From positions 992,001 through 1,056,000 of the forward strand of contig CAVQAW010000003.1 of NCBI GenBank assembly GCA_963710535.1: a DNA stretch of 64,000 bases, given 5' to 3'. The notes under the pieces were generated by a model. The model was not told the DNA's origin and did not search any database. It worked only from the letters and a program-made list of their open reading frames with translations. Shown here piece after piece: positions 52,111 to 60,779 of this stretch (positions within the stretch are counted from its first letter, which is position 1; each line of letters opens with the position of its first letter). The stretch comes from Pelagihabitans sp963710535 (GTDB taxonomy: Bacteria > Bacteroidota > Bacteroidia > Flavobacteriales > Flavobacteriaceae). Made by a program: the position numbers and the translations under genes.

Positions 52111-52880
52111 TGTCGATACTACATTCGAACATTTTGGGCAGCGGATCTCCCTTCCTCATTTTACACGGCTTTCTGGGCAGTGGGGATAACTGGAAGACCC
52201 TCGGCGCGCAATATGCCGAAGCAGGCTTTGAAGTACACCTTATCGACCAACGCAACCATGGTCGAAGTTTCCATTCCGATGCATTTAACTACGACTTGCT
52301 ATCGGAAGACCTCAAGGCATATATGGCGCACCATGGATTGGGGGAGGCTATCGTGATGGGACATTCGATGGGCGGTAAAACGGCCATGCAATTTGCCTGT
52401 AGCCATCCCGAACACACAAAAAAATTGATCGTGGCCGATATAGCCCCCAAATATTATCCGGCACATCACCAGCAAATCCTCGAAGGATTGCAGTCGCTCG
52501 ATTTCGATCAAATCGGATCTCGTGGGGAGGCCGACACCATATTATCAAAAAAAATCAAGGATTTTGGTACCCGTCAATTTCTGCTCAAAAATCTTTACTG
52601 GGTCGACAAGACACATATGGGTTTTAGGTTCAATTTGCCCGTTTTGTCCCAAAAAATGGAAGAAATCGGTGAAAATATCGGCACAACTGCCATGTACCGC
52701 GGACCTTCCCTATTCATAAAGGGCGATCGATCTGAATATGTGACCTTGCAGGATATGGCAGTAATCGAAAGACATTTTCCCTCGGCGATCTTGAAAACGG
52801 TTGACGGAGCAGGGCATTGGCTCCATGCCGAGAATCCGGAACAATTTTTTGACAAAACGCTGGCCTTTATCAAATCTTGA
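52110..52880 (+). CDS. Alpha/beta-hydrolase, YbfF-like
   Basis: 256 residues, no signal peptide. Nucleophile elbow GHSMGG with Ser86, oxyanion HGFLGSG near 19-25, and His236 in GAGHWLHAE. The cap domain has the form of the YbfF esterases, and the YHLIDQRNHGRS block (EVHLIDQRNHGRS here) is typical. It may hydrolyse small acyl esters. Overlaps the end of pdxJ by one base; coupled translation. Confidence 0.88.
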   Translation: MSILHSNILGSGSPFLILHGFLGSGDNWKTLGAQYAEAGFEVHLIDQRNHGRSFHSDAFNYDLLSEDLKAYMAHHGLGEAIVMGHSMGGKTAMQFACSHPEHTKKLIVADIAPKYYPAHHQQILEGLQSLDFDQIGSRGEADTILSKKIKDFGTRQFLLKNLYWVDKTHMGFRFNLPVLSQKMEEIGENIGTTAMYRGPSLFIKGDRSEYVTLQDMAVIERHFPSAILKTVDGAGHWLHAENPEQFFDKTLAFIKS

Positions 52881-52896
52881 AAAAATAGGCCGATTT

Positions 52897-52912
52897 ATTA
52901 TGCATGCATAAT
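52897..52912. repeat. Perfect 16-bp palindrome around TTATGCATGCATAA
   Basis: ATTATGCATGCATAAT reads the same on both strands and is followed by six T residues. It lies 17 nt after the hydrolase stop and 17 nt before the -33 box of the SGNH gene. It may be an AT-rich terminator or an operator. The core TTATGC(N2)GCATAA recurs at 41236. Confidence 0.45.
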
Positions 52913-52928
52913 TTTTTAGGCCTTCTCA

Positions 52929-52958
52929 TTGCGAGTGTCATTATTTTCTTTAAATTTG
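52929..52958 (+). promoter_or_regulatory. Promoter of the SGNH hydrolase gene
   Basis: TTG (52929-52931) and TAAATTTG (52951-52958) are 19 nt apart, matching the Bacteroidota consensus very well. The leader is about 37 nt. Confidence 0.7.
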
Positions 52959-53001
52959 GATTTACCATAATCCCAACTGATTAACCCAATACTTCAAAGC
53001 G

Positions 53002-54525
53002 ATGAAAAAGACAATAGCGTTGTTGGCATTTTCCGGAATTTTATTGATTTCCTGTTCTGATGACGACCCCATAATACCTGGCCCCGTAGAGCCGACCCCT
53101 GAAAATTATAGCAGCGGGTCTGCCGATTTTACCAAATATGTCGCATTGGGGAATTCCCTGACGGCAGGTTATTCCGATTTGGCCCTTTTTGTCGATGGCC
53201 AAAATGCTTCCTATCCCAACATGCTCGCTACGAGTTTTGCGGCTGCCGGCGGTGGTACCTTTACCATTCCGTTCATGGCCGACAATCTTGGCGGTTTGAC
53301 CTTAATGGGCCAGCCCTTGCCCGGATTTGGCAACCGACTTTTCCTCTCTTTCGCCAGCGGTTCCCCTACACCTACCCCCGTTTCGGGATCGGGCACGACG
53401 GAAGTTTCAACAGTACTCACCGGGCCCTTTAACAACATGGGTGTTCCGGGTGCCACAAGTTTCCATTTGGTGGCCCCAGGATATGGAAACGTTCAAGGGG
53501 TACCCTTGGGGCTGGCCAATCCTTATTTTGCAAGGTTCGCCTCCTCGTCGACAACCAGTATATTGCAGGACGCCGCCGTTCAAAGTCCTTCCTTTTTCAC
53601 GCTTTGGATCGGTAATAACGATGTGTTGGGCTATGCCGTAAGTGGCGGTGCCGGATCCGATCAGACAGGCAATATAGACCCAACAACCTATTCAAGGAAC
53701 GATATCACCGATCCCAATGTCTTTGCCAATGTGTACAATATATTATTGCAGACCATGACCGCCAATGGTGCCAAAGGGGTGGTCGCCAATATTCCCGATG
53801 TAACCGCACTCCCCTATTTTACGACGGTACCCTACAACCCCATTCCTTTGGATGCCGCTACGGCAGCAGTGGTGAATCAAGCCTATTTACCCTACAATGG
53901 TGGCATTCAAAGCGCCCTGGCGGCCCTTAGCGGAACGGGACTTTTCACGCCCGAGGAGGCCGCAAGAAGAACCATCAATTTCACGGCAGGTCAGAATGCC
54001 GTGGTCATCATAGACGAGGACCTTACCGACCTAGGGGCCATCAACCCCGGATTTGCGGCCTTGCCAAAATACCGACAAGCGACCGCCGAAGATCTTTTGG
54101 TCTTTACCTCCCAAACCATACTGGGCACCTTGGCCGACCCGAACAATCCCACTTCAATCAATGGGGTAGCCGTTCCCTTGGCCGACCAATGGGTACTTAC
54201 ACCTGAGGAGCAGTTGGCCGTTGCCACCGCGACCCAGAGTTATAACCAAACCATAGAAGCCTTGGCAAGCCAGTACGGCCTTGCTTTTTTTGATGCCGAC
54301 GCTTTTTATAATAGTATCATTGAAGTAGGCGTAACGCTTCCCGATGGTAGTAAGCTTACGGGTACCTATGGCACCGGAGGCGGTTTTTCCTTGGATGGGA
54401 TCCATCCTTCCCCCAGGGGCTCTGCCCTTTTGGCCAATCAGTTTATCTTGGCCATCGAGAGCAAGTACGGCGCTGCGCTTCCTGAGGTGGATCCTTTGGA
54501 ATATACCGGACTCTATATCAATTGA
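53002..54525 (+). CDS. SGNH/GDSL-type lipoprotein hydrolase
   Basis: Lipoprotein of 507 residues: lipobox LISCSDDD with Cys18, then a Pro/Glu linker. Block I is YVALGNSLTAGYSD (Ser52), the block III Asn appears in WIGNNDVLGYA, and block V is DGIHPSPRG with D465 and H468. So the catalytic residues are complete. The long insertions make it larger than the usual GDSL enzyme. It probably acts on ester groups at the outer membrane or on glycans; substrate unknown. It has its own promoter and terminator. Confidence 0.9.
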   Translation: MKKTIALLAFSGILLISCSDDDPIIPGPVEPTPENYSSGSADFTKYVALGNSLTAGYSDLALFVDGQNASYPNMLATSFAAAGGGTFTIPFMADNLGGLTLMGQPLPGFGNRLFLSFASGSPTPTPVSGSGTTEVSTVLTGPFNNMGVPGATSFHLVAPGYGNVQGVPLGLANPYFARFASSSTTSILQDAAVQSPSFFTLWIGNNDVLGYAVSGGAGSDQTGNIDPTTYSRNDITDPNVFANVYNILLQTMTANGAKGVVANIPDVTALPYFTTVPYNPIPLDAATAAVVNQAYLPYNGGIQSALAALSGTGLFTPEEAARRTINFTAGQNAVVIIDEDLTDLGAINPGFAALPKYRQATAEDLLVFTSQTILGTLADPNNPTSINGVAVPLADQWVLTPEEQLAVATATQSYNQTIEALASQYGLAFFDADAFYNSIIEVGVTLPDGSKLTGTYGTGGGFSLDGIHPSPRGSALLANQFILAIESKYGAALPEVDPLEYTGLYIN

Positions 54526-54548
54526 TACCATTATAATCCATACTTTTA

Positions 54549-54579
54549 AAGGTGTCGAAGTATTTCGGCGCCTTTTTTT
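54549..54579 (+). terminator. Rho-independent terminator of the SGNH hydrolase gene
   Basis: AAGGTGTCGAA and TTCGGCGCCTT form an 11-bp stem with two G-T pairs and a GTAT loop, followed by a T run. Confidence 0.88.
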
Positions 54580-54602
54580 GTTCAAGCTAAACCCAACCCA
54601 AT

Positions 54603-54944
54603 ATGAAACTGATTTTAAGAGTACTGCTTACCGCCCTGGCGGTGGTCATTTTATCAAAAGTACTTCCCCATGTGGAAGTAGACTCCTATTTGACAGCCAT
54701 CATCGTCGCCATCGTGCTGGGACTGCTCAACTTTCTGGTCAAACCTATTTTGGTCATCCTAACCCTCCCGGTGACCATCATCACGTTCGGTCTCTTCCTC
54801 TTGATCATCAATGCGGTCATCATCTTGCTGGCCGACTATTTCATCACGGGATTTTCGGTCGACGGCATTTGGTGGGCCCTGCTATTTAGCTTGCTACTAT
54901 CAGTGCTCCAATCGATATTATTCTCTATTCTGAAGGAAGAATAG
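54603..54944 (+). CDS. Phage holin family (DUF360/PF04020-type) membrane protein
   Basis: 113 residues, four hydrophobic helices (LILRVLLTALAVVILSKV, TAIIVAIVLGLLNFLVKPIL, VTIITFGLFLLIINAVIILL and FSVDGIWWALLFSLLLSVLQ). The family is chromosomal in most bacteria and the holin name is historical; no phage genes are near. Role unknown, probably envelope. Confidence 0.88.
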   Translation: MKLILRVLLTALAVVILSKVLPHVEVDSYLTAIIVAIVLGLLNFLVKPILVILTLPVTIITFGLFLLIINAVIILLADYFITGFSVDGIWWALLFSLLLSVLQSILFSILKEE

Positions 54945-54981
54945 CCCATAGGCCAACCTTCCGATCAACTGGATCAAAAAC

Positions 54982-55012
54982 TTGCTGGAAGATTTAAATT
55001 GTGCTATTTTTG
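54982..55012 (+). promoter_or_regulatory. Promoter of tig
   Basis: TTG (54982-54984) and TATTTTTG (55005-55012) are separated by 20 nt, a full match to the Bacteroidota consensus. Leader about 18 nt. Confidence 0.7.
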
Positions 55013-55035
55013 CATCCCTATTTAAGAAAAAGAAA

Positions 55036-56358
55036 ATGAACATTACCAAAGAACAGATCGATGAGTTGAATGCCGTGGTAAAAGTGGCCATCACCAAGGA
55101 CGATTACCAAGATAAGGTAGAATCGATTTTAAAGGATTACAGGAAACAGGCCAATATTCCGGGCTTCAGAAAGGGCCAAGTACCCTTGGGGCTGATCAAA
55201 AAACAATATGGCAAAGCGGTATTGGTCGATGAGGTGAACAAACTTCTTCAAGACAATCTCAACAAATACCTCACCGAGGAAAAGCTCGATGTTTTGGGCA
55301 ATCCGCTTCCAAAGCAACAAGACAATTTTGATTGGGACAAGGAAGAATTCGATTTTGAGTTCGAACTCGGATTGGCGCCCAATTTTGAAGTTTCCCTAAA
55401 AACCAAAAAACCCATTATCCATTATAAGATTGTAGCCGATCAAAAGATGATCGATGAGCAGGTCGAACGTATCCAAAAGCAGTACGGCAAATTGGTAGGC
55501 AAATCGGAAGTGGGCAAAAAAGACGAGCTTTCCGGAACCTTCAAAAACGAAAAAGAGGACATTTCGCACAAATCGATCCTGGAACTAGACAAAGTCGACA
55601 GTAAAAAAGCCATAAGTAATCTGGTCGGCAAAAAAGTAGGCGATGTCGTTACCCTAAAAACCAAAGGATTGCTCAAAGAAAACTATCTTTTGGCCAGTGC
55701 CATGGGCATCCCGGCCGAAAAGGCAAAAAACCTGAATATCGAAGTTGATTTTGAAATCGCCGAAATCAACGAAAGGGAGCCGGCTACTTTAAATCAGGAA
55801 CTGTTCGATAAATTATACGGACCCGGCACCATTACGTCTGTAAAAGAGTTGAAAGAACGGATCAAGAAAGATTCCGAGAAACAATTTGAGCAACAATCAG
55901 AGCAAAAATTACTCAACGATGTTACCGAATATTTTATAGACAATACCAAATTTAAACTGCCTTCAGGATTTTTGACCCGGTGGATACAAATGACCGGTGA
56001 AGAGCCGTTGACCCCGGAGCAGGCCACCGCCGAATATGAAAAATCAGAGAAAGGGCTTCGCTACCAGTTGATCGAGGGCAAAATCATCAAAGACCACAAT
56101 ATCAGCATACAGTTCGAAGAACTCAAGGATTTTGCCAAGGGTTTCATCAAATCGCAGATGGCGCAGTTCGGACAAATGAACCCGAAAGAGGAAGAACTCG
56201 ATAACATCGCGGCAAGGGTATTGGGCAATCAAGATGAAGTAAGAAGGCTTTCGGAACAACTGATGAGCCAAAAATTGTTGCAGCTTTATAAGGAAAAGGT
56301 CAATCTTAAGACCAAAGAAGTCACCTATGAGAATTTTGTGAAAGAGGTGTACGGGTAG
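55036..56358 (+). CDS. tig: Trigger factor
   Basis: 440 residues from the ATG at 55036 (MNITKEQIDELNAVVKVAIT); an upstream in-frame start is within the promoter and is rejected. The ribosome-binding loop is NIPGFRKGQVPLGLIKKQYG. The peptidyl-prolyl isomerase domain expected around 160-240 is divergent (ELSGTFKNEKED, KKVGDVVTLKTKG), as is common in Bacteroidota, so isomerase activity is unsure. The C-terminal arm domains are present. Followed by clpP and clpX. Confidence 0.9.
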   Translation: MNITKEQIDELNAVVKVAITKDDYQDKVESILKDYRKQANIPGFRKGQVPLGLIKKQYGKAVLVDEVNKLLQDNLNKYLTEEKLDVLGNPLPKQQDNFDWDKEEFDFEFELGLAPNFEVSLKTKKPIIHYKIVADQKMIDEQVERIQKQYGKLVGKSEVGKKDELSGTFKNEKEDISHKSILELDKVDSKKAISNLVGKKVGDVVTLKTKGLLKENYLLASAMGIPAEKAKNLNIEVDFEIAEINEREPATLNQELFDKLYGPGTITSVKELKERIKKDSEKQFEQQSEQKLLNDVTEYFIDNTKFKLPSGFLTRWIQMTGEEPLTPEQATAEYEKSEKGLRYQLIEGKIIKDHNISIQFEELKDFAKGFIKSQMAQFGQMNPKEEELDNIAARVLGNQDEVRRLSEQLMSQKLLQLYKEKVNLKTKEVTYENFVKEVYG

Positions 56359-56386
56359 TTTTCCAAAAAATATTAAGTATCTTTAC

Positions 56387-56420
56387 GGTGCCGAAAAATA
56401 GAATTTTCGGCACCTTTTTT
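56387..56420 (+). terminator. Rho-independent terminator of tig, at the clpP leader
   Basis: A perfect 11-bp stem (GGTGCCGAAAA and TTTTCGGCACC) with a 6-nt loop is followed by T6. It stands 28 nt after the tig stop and 25 nt before the clpP ATG. A TATCTTTA box at 56377-56384 would put the clpP transcription start at the hairpin base. Confidence 0.88.
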
Positions 56421-56444
56421 ATCAAAAATATCGAATCGGAAACC

Positions 56445-57122
56445 ATGGATTACGGAAAAGAATTCAAAAATTACGCTATAAAGGACCAAGGGATAAGCAG
56501 CACCTATTACGACAAAATAATCGGTAGCATGTACCCCACGAACATGACCCCGAATATCATAGAAGAGCGTCAAATGAACATTGCGGTCTTCGATGTTTTC
56601 TCGAGATTGATGATGGACCGCATCATCTTTCTGGGCACCGGCATCAACGATCAGGTGGCCAACATCGTTCAAGCGCAATTGTTGTTTTTAGAAAGCACCG
56701 ACGCTTCCAAAGACATCCAGATATATATCAACTCTCCAGGAGGGAGCGTTTATGCCGGATTGGGCATCTACGATACCATGCAATTCATCAAACCGGATGT
56801 GGCCACGATCTGCACCGGGATGGCCGCTTCCATGGGCGCGGTGTTGCTCTGTGCAGGTGAAAAAGGAAAGAGAAGCGGACTCACCCACTCCCGGGTAATG
56901 ATCCACCAACCGATGGGCGGGGCACAGGGGCAGGCGAGCGATATAGAGATTACCGCAAGGGAAATCTTAAAATTAAAAGATGAGCTTTATGAGATCATTG
57001 CAAAACATTCGGGACAAACCATCGAAAAGGTAACCGATGATAGTGATCGGGACTATTGGATGAAAGCGGAGGAGGCCAGGAAATATGGCATGATAGACGA
57101 GATATTGGTAAGGGATCGATGA
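56445..57122 (+). CDS. clpP: ATP-dependent Clp protease proteolytic subunit
   Basis: 225 residues from the ATG at 56445. Catalytic triad Ser129 in GMAASMGAVL, His154 in MIHQPMGGAQG and Asp203 in DSDRDYWM. The N-terminal 30-residue extension (DYGKEFKNYAIKDQGISST) is longer than in E. coli and common in Bacteroidota; it may be cleaved as a propeptide. ClpP forms the tetradecameric chamber that works with ClpX, whose gene starts 100 nt downstream. Confidence 0.97.
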   Translation: MDYGKEFKNYAIKDQGISSTYYDKIIGSMYPTNMTPNIIEERQMNIAVFDVFSRLMMDRIIFLGTGINDQVANIVQAQLLFLESTDASKDIQIYINSPGGSVYAGLGIYDTMQFIKPDVATICTGMAASMGAVLLCAGEKGKRSGLTHSRVMIHQPMGGAQGQASDIEITAREILKLKDELYEIIAKHSGQTIEKVTDDSDRDYWMKAEEARKYGMIDEILVRDR

Positions 57123-57189
57123 TCCCGGCGACCAAAACCACGCGGTTCATGTACTTTTCAACCCCGAGTACAAACCAAAAACCCAATTA

Positions 57190-57208
57190 TTACGTTAGCA
57201 TAACGTAA
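57190..57208. repeat. Perfect inverted repeat before clpX
   Basis: TTACGTTA and TAACGTAA (8-bp arms, 3-nt spacer) stand 14 nt before the clpX start codon. In RNA they could form a small hairpin just upstream of the translation start, and as DNA they could be a binding site. Confidence 0.4.
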
Positions 57209-57222
57209 GGAAGGAAAAAAAC

Positions 57223-58458
57223 ATGGCAAAAGATAATTTAGAATGCTCTTTTTGCGGAAGGAAAAAGCCCGAGACCAACCTTTTGATCGCAGGATTGGAC
57301 GCCCATATCTGTGACCGTTGCATAGAGCAGGCGCATGGTATCGTGGCCGAAGAATCGAAGCAGACCAAAACCAAAGACCTCTCGAGCGAGCTCGTATTAA
57401 AGAAACCACAGGAGATCAAGGAGTTTCTGGATACTTTTATCATAGGGCAGGACCGTACCAAAAAGGTGATGTCAGTTGCGGTCTACAACCACTACAAACG
57501 CTTGTTGCAGCCCAAATCGAAAGACAACGATGTTGAAATCCAGAAGAGCAACATCATCATGGTCGGGCAAACCGGCACCGGTAAAACCCTGATGGCAAAA
57601 ACCATTGCCAGAATGCTCAATGTGCCGTTGGCCATCGTTGATGCTACGGTACTGACCGAGGCGGGCTATGTGGGGGAAGATGTGGAAAGCATATTGACCA
57701 GATTGCTTCAAGCGGCAGATTACAACCTTGAAAAAGCCGAACGCGGCATCGTATTTATCGATGAAATAGATAAGATTGCACGCAAGGGCGACAACCCTTC
57801 GATTACCAGGGACGTTTCCGGTGAGGGCGTGCAGCAAGGGCTGTTGAAACTCCTGGAGGGCACCATGGTGAACGTACCGCCCAAGGGAGGACGAAAACAT
57901 CCCGATCAAAAATTCATTGAGGTCAACACCGAAAATATTTTATTTATTGCCGGTGGTGCCTTTGACGGTATCGAACGTGCCATCACCAAACGCCTGAACA
58001 TGCAGGCGGTAGGTTATAGTGCCTCCAAGGCCGACGAACGTCTCGATGAAGCCAATATTCTACAATACATCATTCCGAAAGATTTAAAAGAGTTCGGGTT
58101 GATTCCTGAAATTATTGGAAGACTTCCTGTACTCACCTATATGAACCCCTTGGACGAAAAGACGCTTAGGGCCATCCTCACCGAACCAAAAAATGCCATC
58201 ATCAAACAGTACGAAAAACTGTTCAGCATGGATGGCATCACCTTTGAAATTACGGAACAGGCATTGAATTATATCGTGCAAAAAGCGATAGAGTACAAAC
58301 TTGGAGCTCGTGGGCTGCGTTCCCTGTGCGAAGCCATTTTCACCGATGCCATGTTTGAACTCCCCAGCAGTGGAGAAAAGGAATTTAAGGTTACCAAGCC
58401 CTATGCCGAGGAGAAGATTTCCTTCGAGACCATCAAGAAGTTAAAAGCGGTCTCCTAA
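57223..58458 (+). CDS. clpX: ATP-dependent Clp protease ATP-binding subunit ClpX
   Basis: AAA+ unfoldase of 411 residues. The N-terminal zinc finger has Cys8, Cys11, Cys30 and Cys33 (CSFC, CDRC). Walker A is GQTGTGKTLMAK, Walker B is IVFIDEIDKIA, and the pore region reads GYVGEDVESILTRLLQAADY, shown in parts as GYVGEDVES and TRLLQAADY. The R-rich sensor part GARGLRSLCEA is present. It recognises tagged or specific substrates and feeds them to ClpP. Confidence 0.97.
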   Translation: MAKDNLECSFCGRKKPETNLLIAGLDAHICDRCIEQAHGIVAEESKQTKTKDLSSELVLKKPQEIKEFLDTFIIGQDRTKKVMSVAVYNHYKRLLQPKSKDNDVEIQKSNIIMVGQTGTGKTLMAKTIARMLNVPLAIVDATVLTEAGYVGEDVESILTRLLQAADYNLEKAERGIVFIDEIDKIARKGDNPSITRDVSGEGVQQGLLKLLEGTMVNVPPKGGRKHPDQKFIEVNTENILFIAGGAFDGIERAITKRLNMQAVGYSASKADERLDEANILQYIIPKDLKEFGLIPEIIGRLPVLTYMNPLDEKTLRAILTEPKNAIIKQYEKLFSMDGITFEITEQALNYIVQKAIEYKLGARGLRSLCEAIFTDAMFELPSSGEKEFKVTKPYAEEKISFETIKKLKAVS

Positions 58459-58556
58459 AGAACGGGTGCTTTCGTTAGCTTGTAATAATCAGTTATTTTT
58501 TAGAATCGGGTCGGGTAGCGGCAGCTAAGCTGGCCTGACAAATTCAAAACGCGCCC

Positions 58557-59117
58557 TTATCCGGCTTTTTTGGCCCTATGTTCCCGTTCCAAAACCGCCG
58601 ACAGTAGATGTTGGCATACTTTGCCGATAATTTTTTCGTCGGTATACAGCTCATGTCCGAAATTAGGCACGATTTCCATTTCAAGATCGAGCTTTTCAGA
58701 CCATTGGTCATCGGGCCTGAAGGCATCATTGCCCCCATAGATCAGTTTGGTTTTACAACAGGGCTTTAAGTCCTCAAAACGCACCCGTGTTGGAGAAATC
58801 GCGGTGAGCGACTTCATGTGAAGGCCTTTTAAATTGGCCTTCCAAGCAATGGTACCCCCTGTGCTGAATGCCAGATAATGGCTCGGTTCAGTTTCCTTTT
58901 TAATCAGATGGGCCACTGCTGTATCGATACCCCCTTCAACAAAGGCCCTATGCAGATTCTCCGGCGACTTAATCTCCAAATCGATATTTGCCAATTGCTG
59001 GATGTCATAGAAAGCAATATCATAATATTGCTGTAAATAGCCGAGATAGGAAGTAATCCACAGTCCTTTTTTAACCCCCCACATGTCGGACAATATCACA
59101 AGTCTTTCTGAATTCAT
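58557..59117 (-). CDS. Small alpha/beta-hydrolase-like protein
   Basis: 186 residues with the triad in the expected order: Ser85 in LAFSTGGTIAW, Asp131 in YGGNDAF, His155 in NFGHELY. The elbow has Phe rather than Gly before the serine, an altered form. The N-terminal start RLVILSDMWGVKKGLWITSY is that of a cytosolic enzyme. Substrate unknown. It lies downstream of the GH3 gene on the same strand with a 70-nt gap. Confidence 0.78.
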   Translation of the reverse strand: MNSERLVILSDMWGVKKGLWITSYLGYLQQYYDIAFYDIQQLANIDLEIKSPENLHRAFVEGGIDTAVAHLIKKETEPSHYLAFSTGGTIAWKANLKGLHMKSLTAISPTRVRFEDLKPCCKTKLIYGGNDAFRPDDQWSEKLDLEMEIVPNFGHELYTDEKIIGKVCQHLLSAVLEREHRAKKAG

Positions 59118-59187
59118 TTGGTATCAATTTAGTAGTTCGGTCGCATTGAGAACTCTAAATTGAAAATTAATGGTCAGTCTACCTCAT

Positions 59188-60702
59188 TTATTGGTTCATT
59201 TGGAGCAATTCCTCGATGTAGTCCCTTTTATTCGATAATCTTGGGATCTTATGCTGCCCTCCCAATTTGTTTTTGGATTTCAGCCAATCGTAAAAAAGGT
59301 TTTCCCTGGCAATATGTACTTTGGGCATCGTCAGCGTAATATTGTTGTAGCGTTTTGCCTCATAATCAGAGTTTAAGGATTTGAGCGCATCGTCCAAGGT
59401 ATGGGTGAAGCAATTCAGATCCGAGGGCCTGTTCCTGAATTCAATGACCCATTCATGGGCACCCTTCTCCTTGCCCTTCATAAAGATCGGGCCTGCGGTA
59501 TAGTCTTTGATTTCGGCTCCGGTCCGTGAGCAGACATTCCTGAGCGCCTCCTCGGCATTTTCAATGATCAGTTCTTCACCAAAAACATTGATATGGTGCT
59601 TGGTGCGTCCGGTCACCTTGATCCGATAGGGCGCTATGGAAGTAAAGCGTACCGTATCCCCGATTTTGTAGCGCCATAATCCGGAATTGGTAGTGATGAC
59701 CACCGCGTAATTTACATGGGTCTTCACTTCAGCCAAGGGAATGGTAGACTGTGTTTTTTGACCGTAGGTGTCCATGGGAATGAACTCATAAAAGATGCCA
59801 TAATCCAACATCAAAAGCAGGTCATCGGCATCGTTGCGGTCCTGAATGGCGAAGAAGCCTTCCGAGGCATTATAGATTTCATAATACCTGAAATTCTTTC
59901 TGGGCAATAATTTTTTGTACTGTTCCTTATAGGGGTTGAAACTCACGCCGCCATGAAAATATACCTCCAGGTTTTCCCAAACCTGGAAGAGATGGTCTTT
60001 TCCGGTCTCCTCCAGCACGTTGTTGAGCAATACCAGCATCCATGAGGGCACACCCGCCAAACTGGTCACGTTTTCCAGGGTACTTTCGTTGATGATCGCC
60101 TTGAGCTTGCTCTCCCACTCGCTCATCAAGGAAACCTTACTGCTAGGCGTGCTGCTGAATTCTGCCCATAAGGGCATATTGTCGATCAAGATGGCGGAAA
60201 GGTCCCCAAAAAACGAACCGTTGTCTTCATACAATTCCTTACTTCCTCCGAGCCGAAGGCTTTTGCCGGTGAACAACTGGGAATTCTCATTATTGTTCAA
60301 GTAAAGGCACAACAGGTCTTTGCCCGATTTATAATGACAGTCTTCCAAAGCTTCCGAACTTACCGGGATAAACTTGCTCTTCGCATTGGTAGTGCCACTG
60401 CTTTTGGCGAACCATTTGATGGTGGTGGGCCAGAACAGGTTTTGTTCCCCTTTGCGGGTGCGCTCGATCATCGGTTCTATTTCTTCATAGGAAACAATGG
60501 GCACCCTTTCCTTAAAGGTTTCATAGCTGGTGATCGATTCGAAACCATAATTCTTTCCAATCTCCGTATCTTCGGCCAATTCCAGCAACTGGAACAGTAC
60601 TTCCTGCTGCACTTCCCCGGGATATTTTAGGAAAAGCTCGATTTGATGGTACCTCTTTTTGAGCAGCCATGAAGCGATGGAGTTGAACAGCGGTATGGGC
60701 AT
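59188..60702 (-). CDS. GH3-family acyl-adenylate ligase-like protein
   Basis: 504 residues starting MPIPLFNSIASWLLKKRYHQ at the complement of 60700-60702; the 51-nt longer frame is not needed. The ATP-binding motif FAKSSGTTNAKSKFIPVS is at about 100-117, then FRYYEIYNASEGFFAIQ and the hinge motif YRIKVTGRTKHHINVFGEEL. Plant GH3 enzymes join amino acids to jasmonate or auxin, but bacterial homologs have no proven substrate. Probably adenylate-forming and acting on an acid. Candidate promoter just upstream. Confidence 0.9.
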   Translation of the reverse strand: MPIPLFNSIASWLLKKRYHQIELFLKYPGEVQQEVLFQLLELAEDTEIGKNYGFESITSYETFKERVPIVSYEEIEPMIERTRKGEQNLFWPTTIKWFAKSSGTTNAKSKFIPVSSEALEDCHYKSGKDLLCLYLNNNENSQLFTGKSLRLGGSKELYEDNGSFFGDLSAILIDNMPLWAEFSSTPSSKVSLMSEWESKLKAIINESTLENVTSLAGVPSWMLVLLNNVLEETGKDHLFQVWENLEVYFHGGVSFNPYKEQYKKLLPRKNFRYYEIYNASEGFFAIQDRNDADDLLLMLDYGIFYEFIPMDTYGQKTQSTIPLAEVKTHVNYAVVITTNSGLWRYKIGDTVRFTSIAPYRIKVTGRTKHHINVFGEELIIENAEEALRNVCSRTGAEIKDYTAGPIFMKGKEKGAHEWVIEFRNRPSDLNCFTHTLDDALKSLNSDYEAKRYNNITLTMPKVHIARENLFYDWLKSKNKLGGQHKIPRLSNKRDYIEELLQMNQ

Positions 60703-60722
60703 TTTAGGTATCTTTAACCTGC

Positions 60723-60754
60723 TAAATTTAGTTTTAATAAAGATCATTTTCAAA
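60723..60754 (-). promoter_or_regulatory. Candidate promoter of the GH3 gene
   Basis: On the minus strand TTTG (complement of 60751-60754) and TAAATTTA (complement of 60723-60730) are 20 nt apart; the last base differs from TAnnTTTG. Confidence 0.4.
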
Positions 60755-60779
60755 TAGATTCATCAATAGACCGATATTT

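Noticed and set aside
54603..54944. Prophage remnant suggested by the holin-family protein
   Set aside because: No phage genes surround it; this family is chromosomal in many bacteria.
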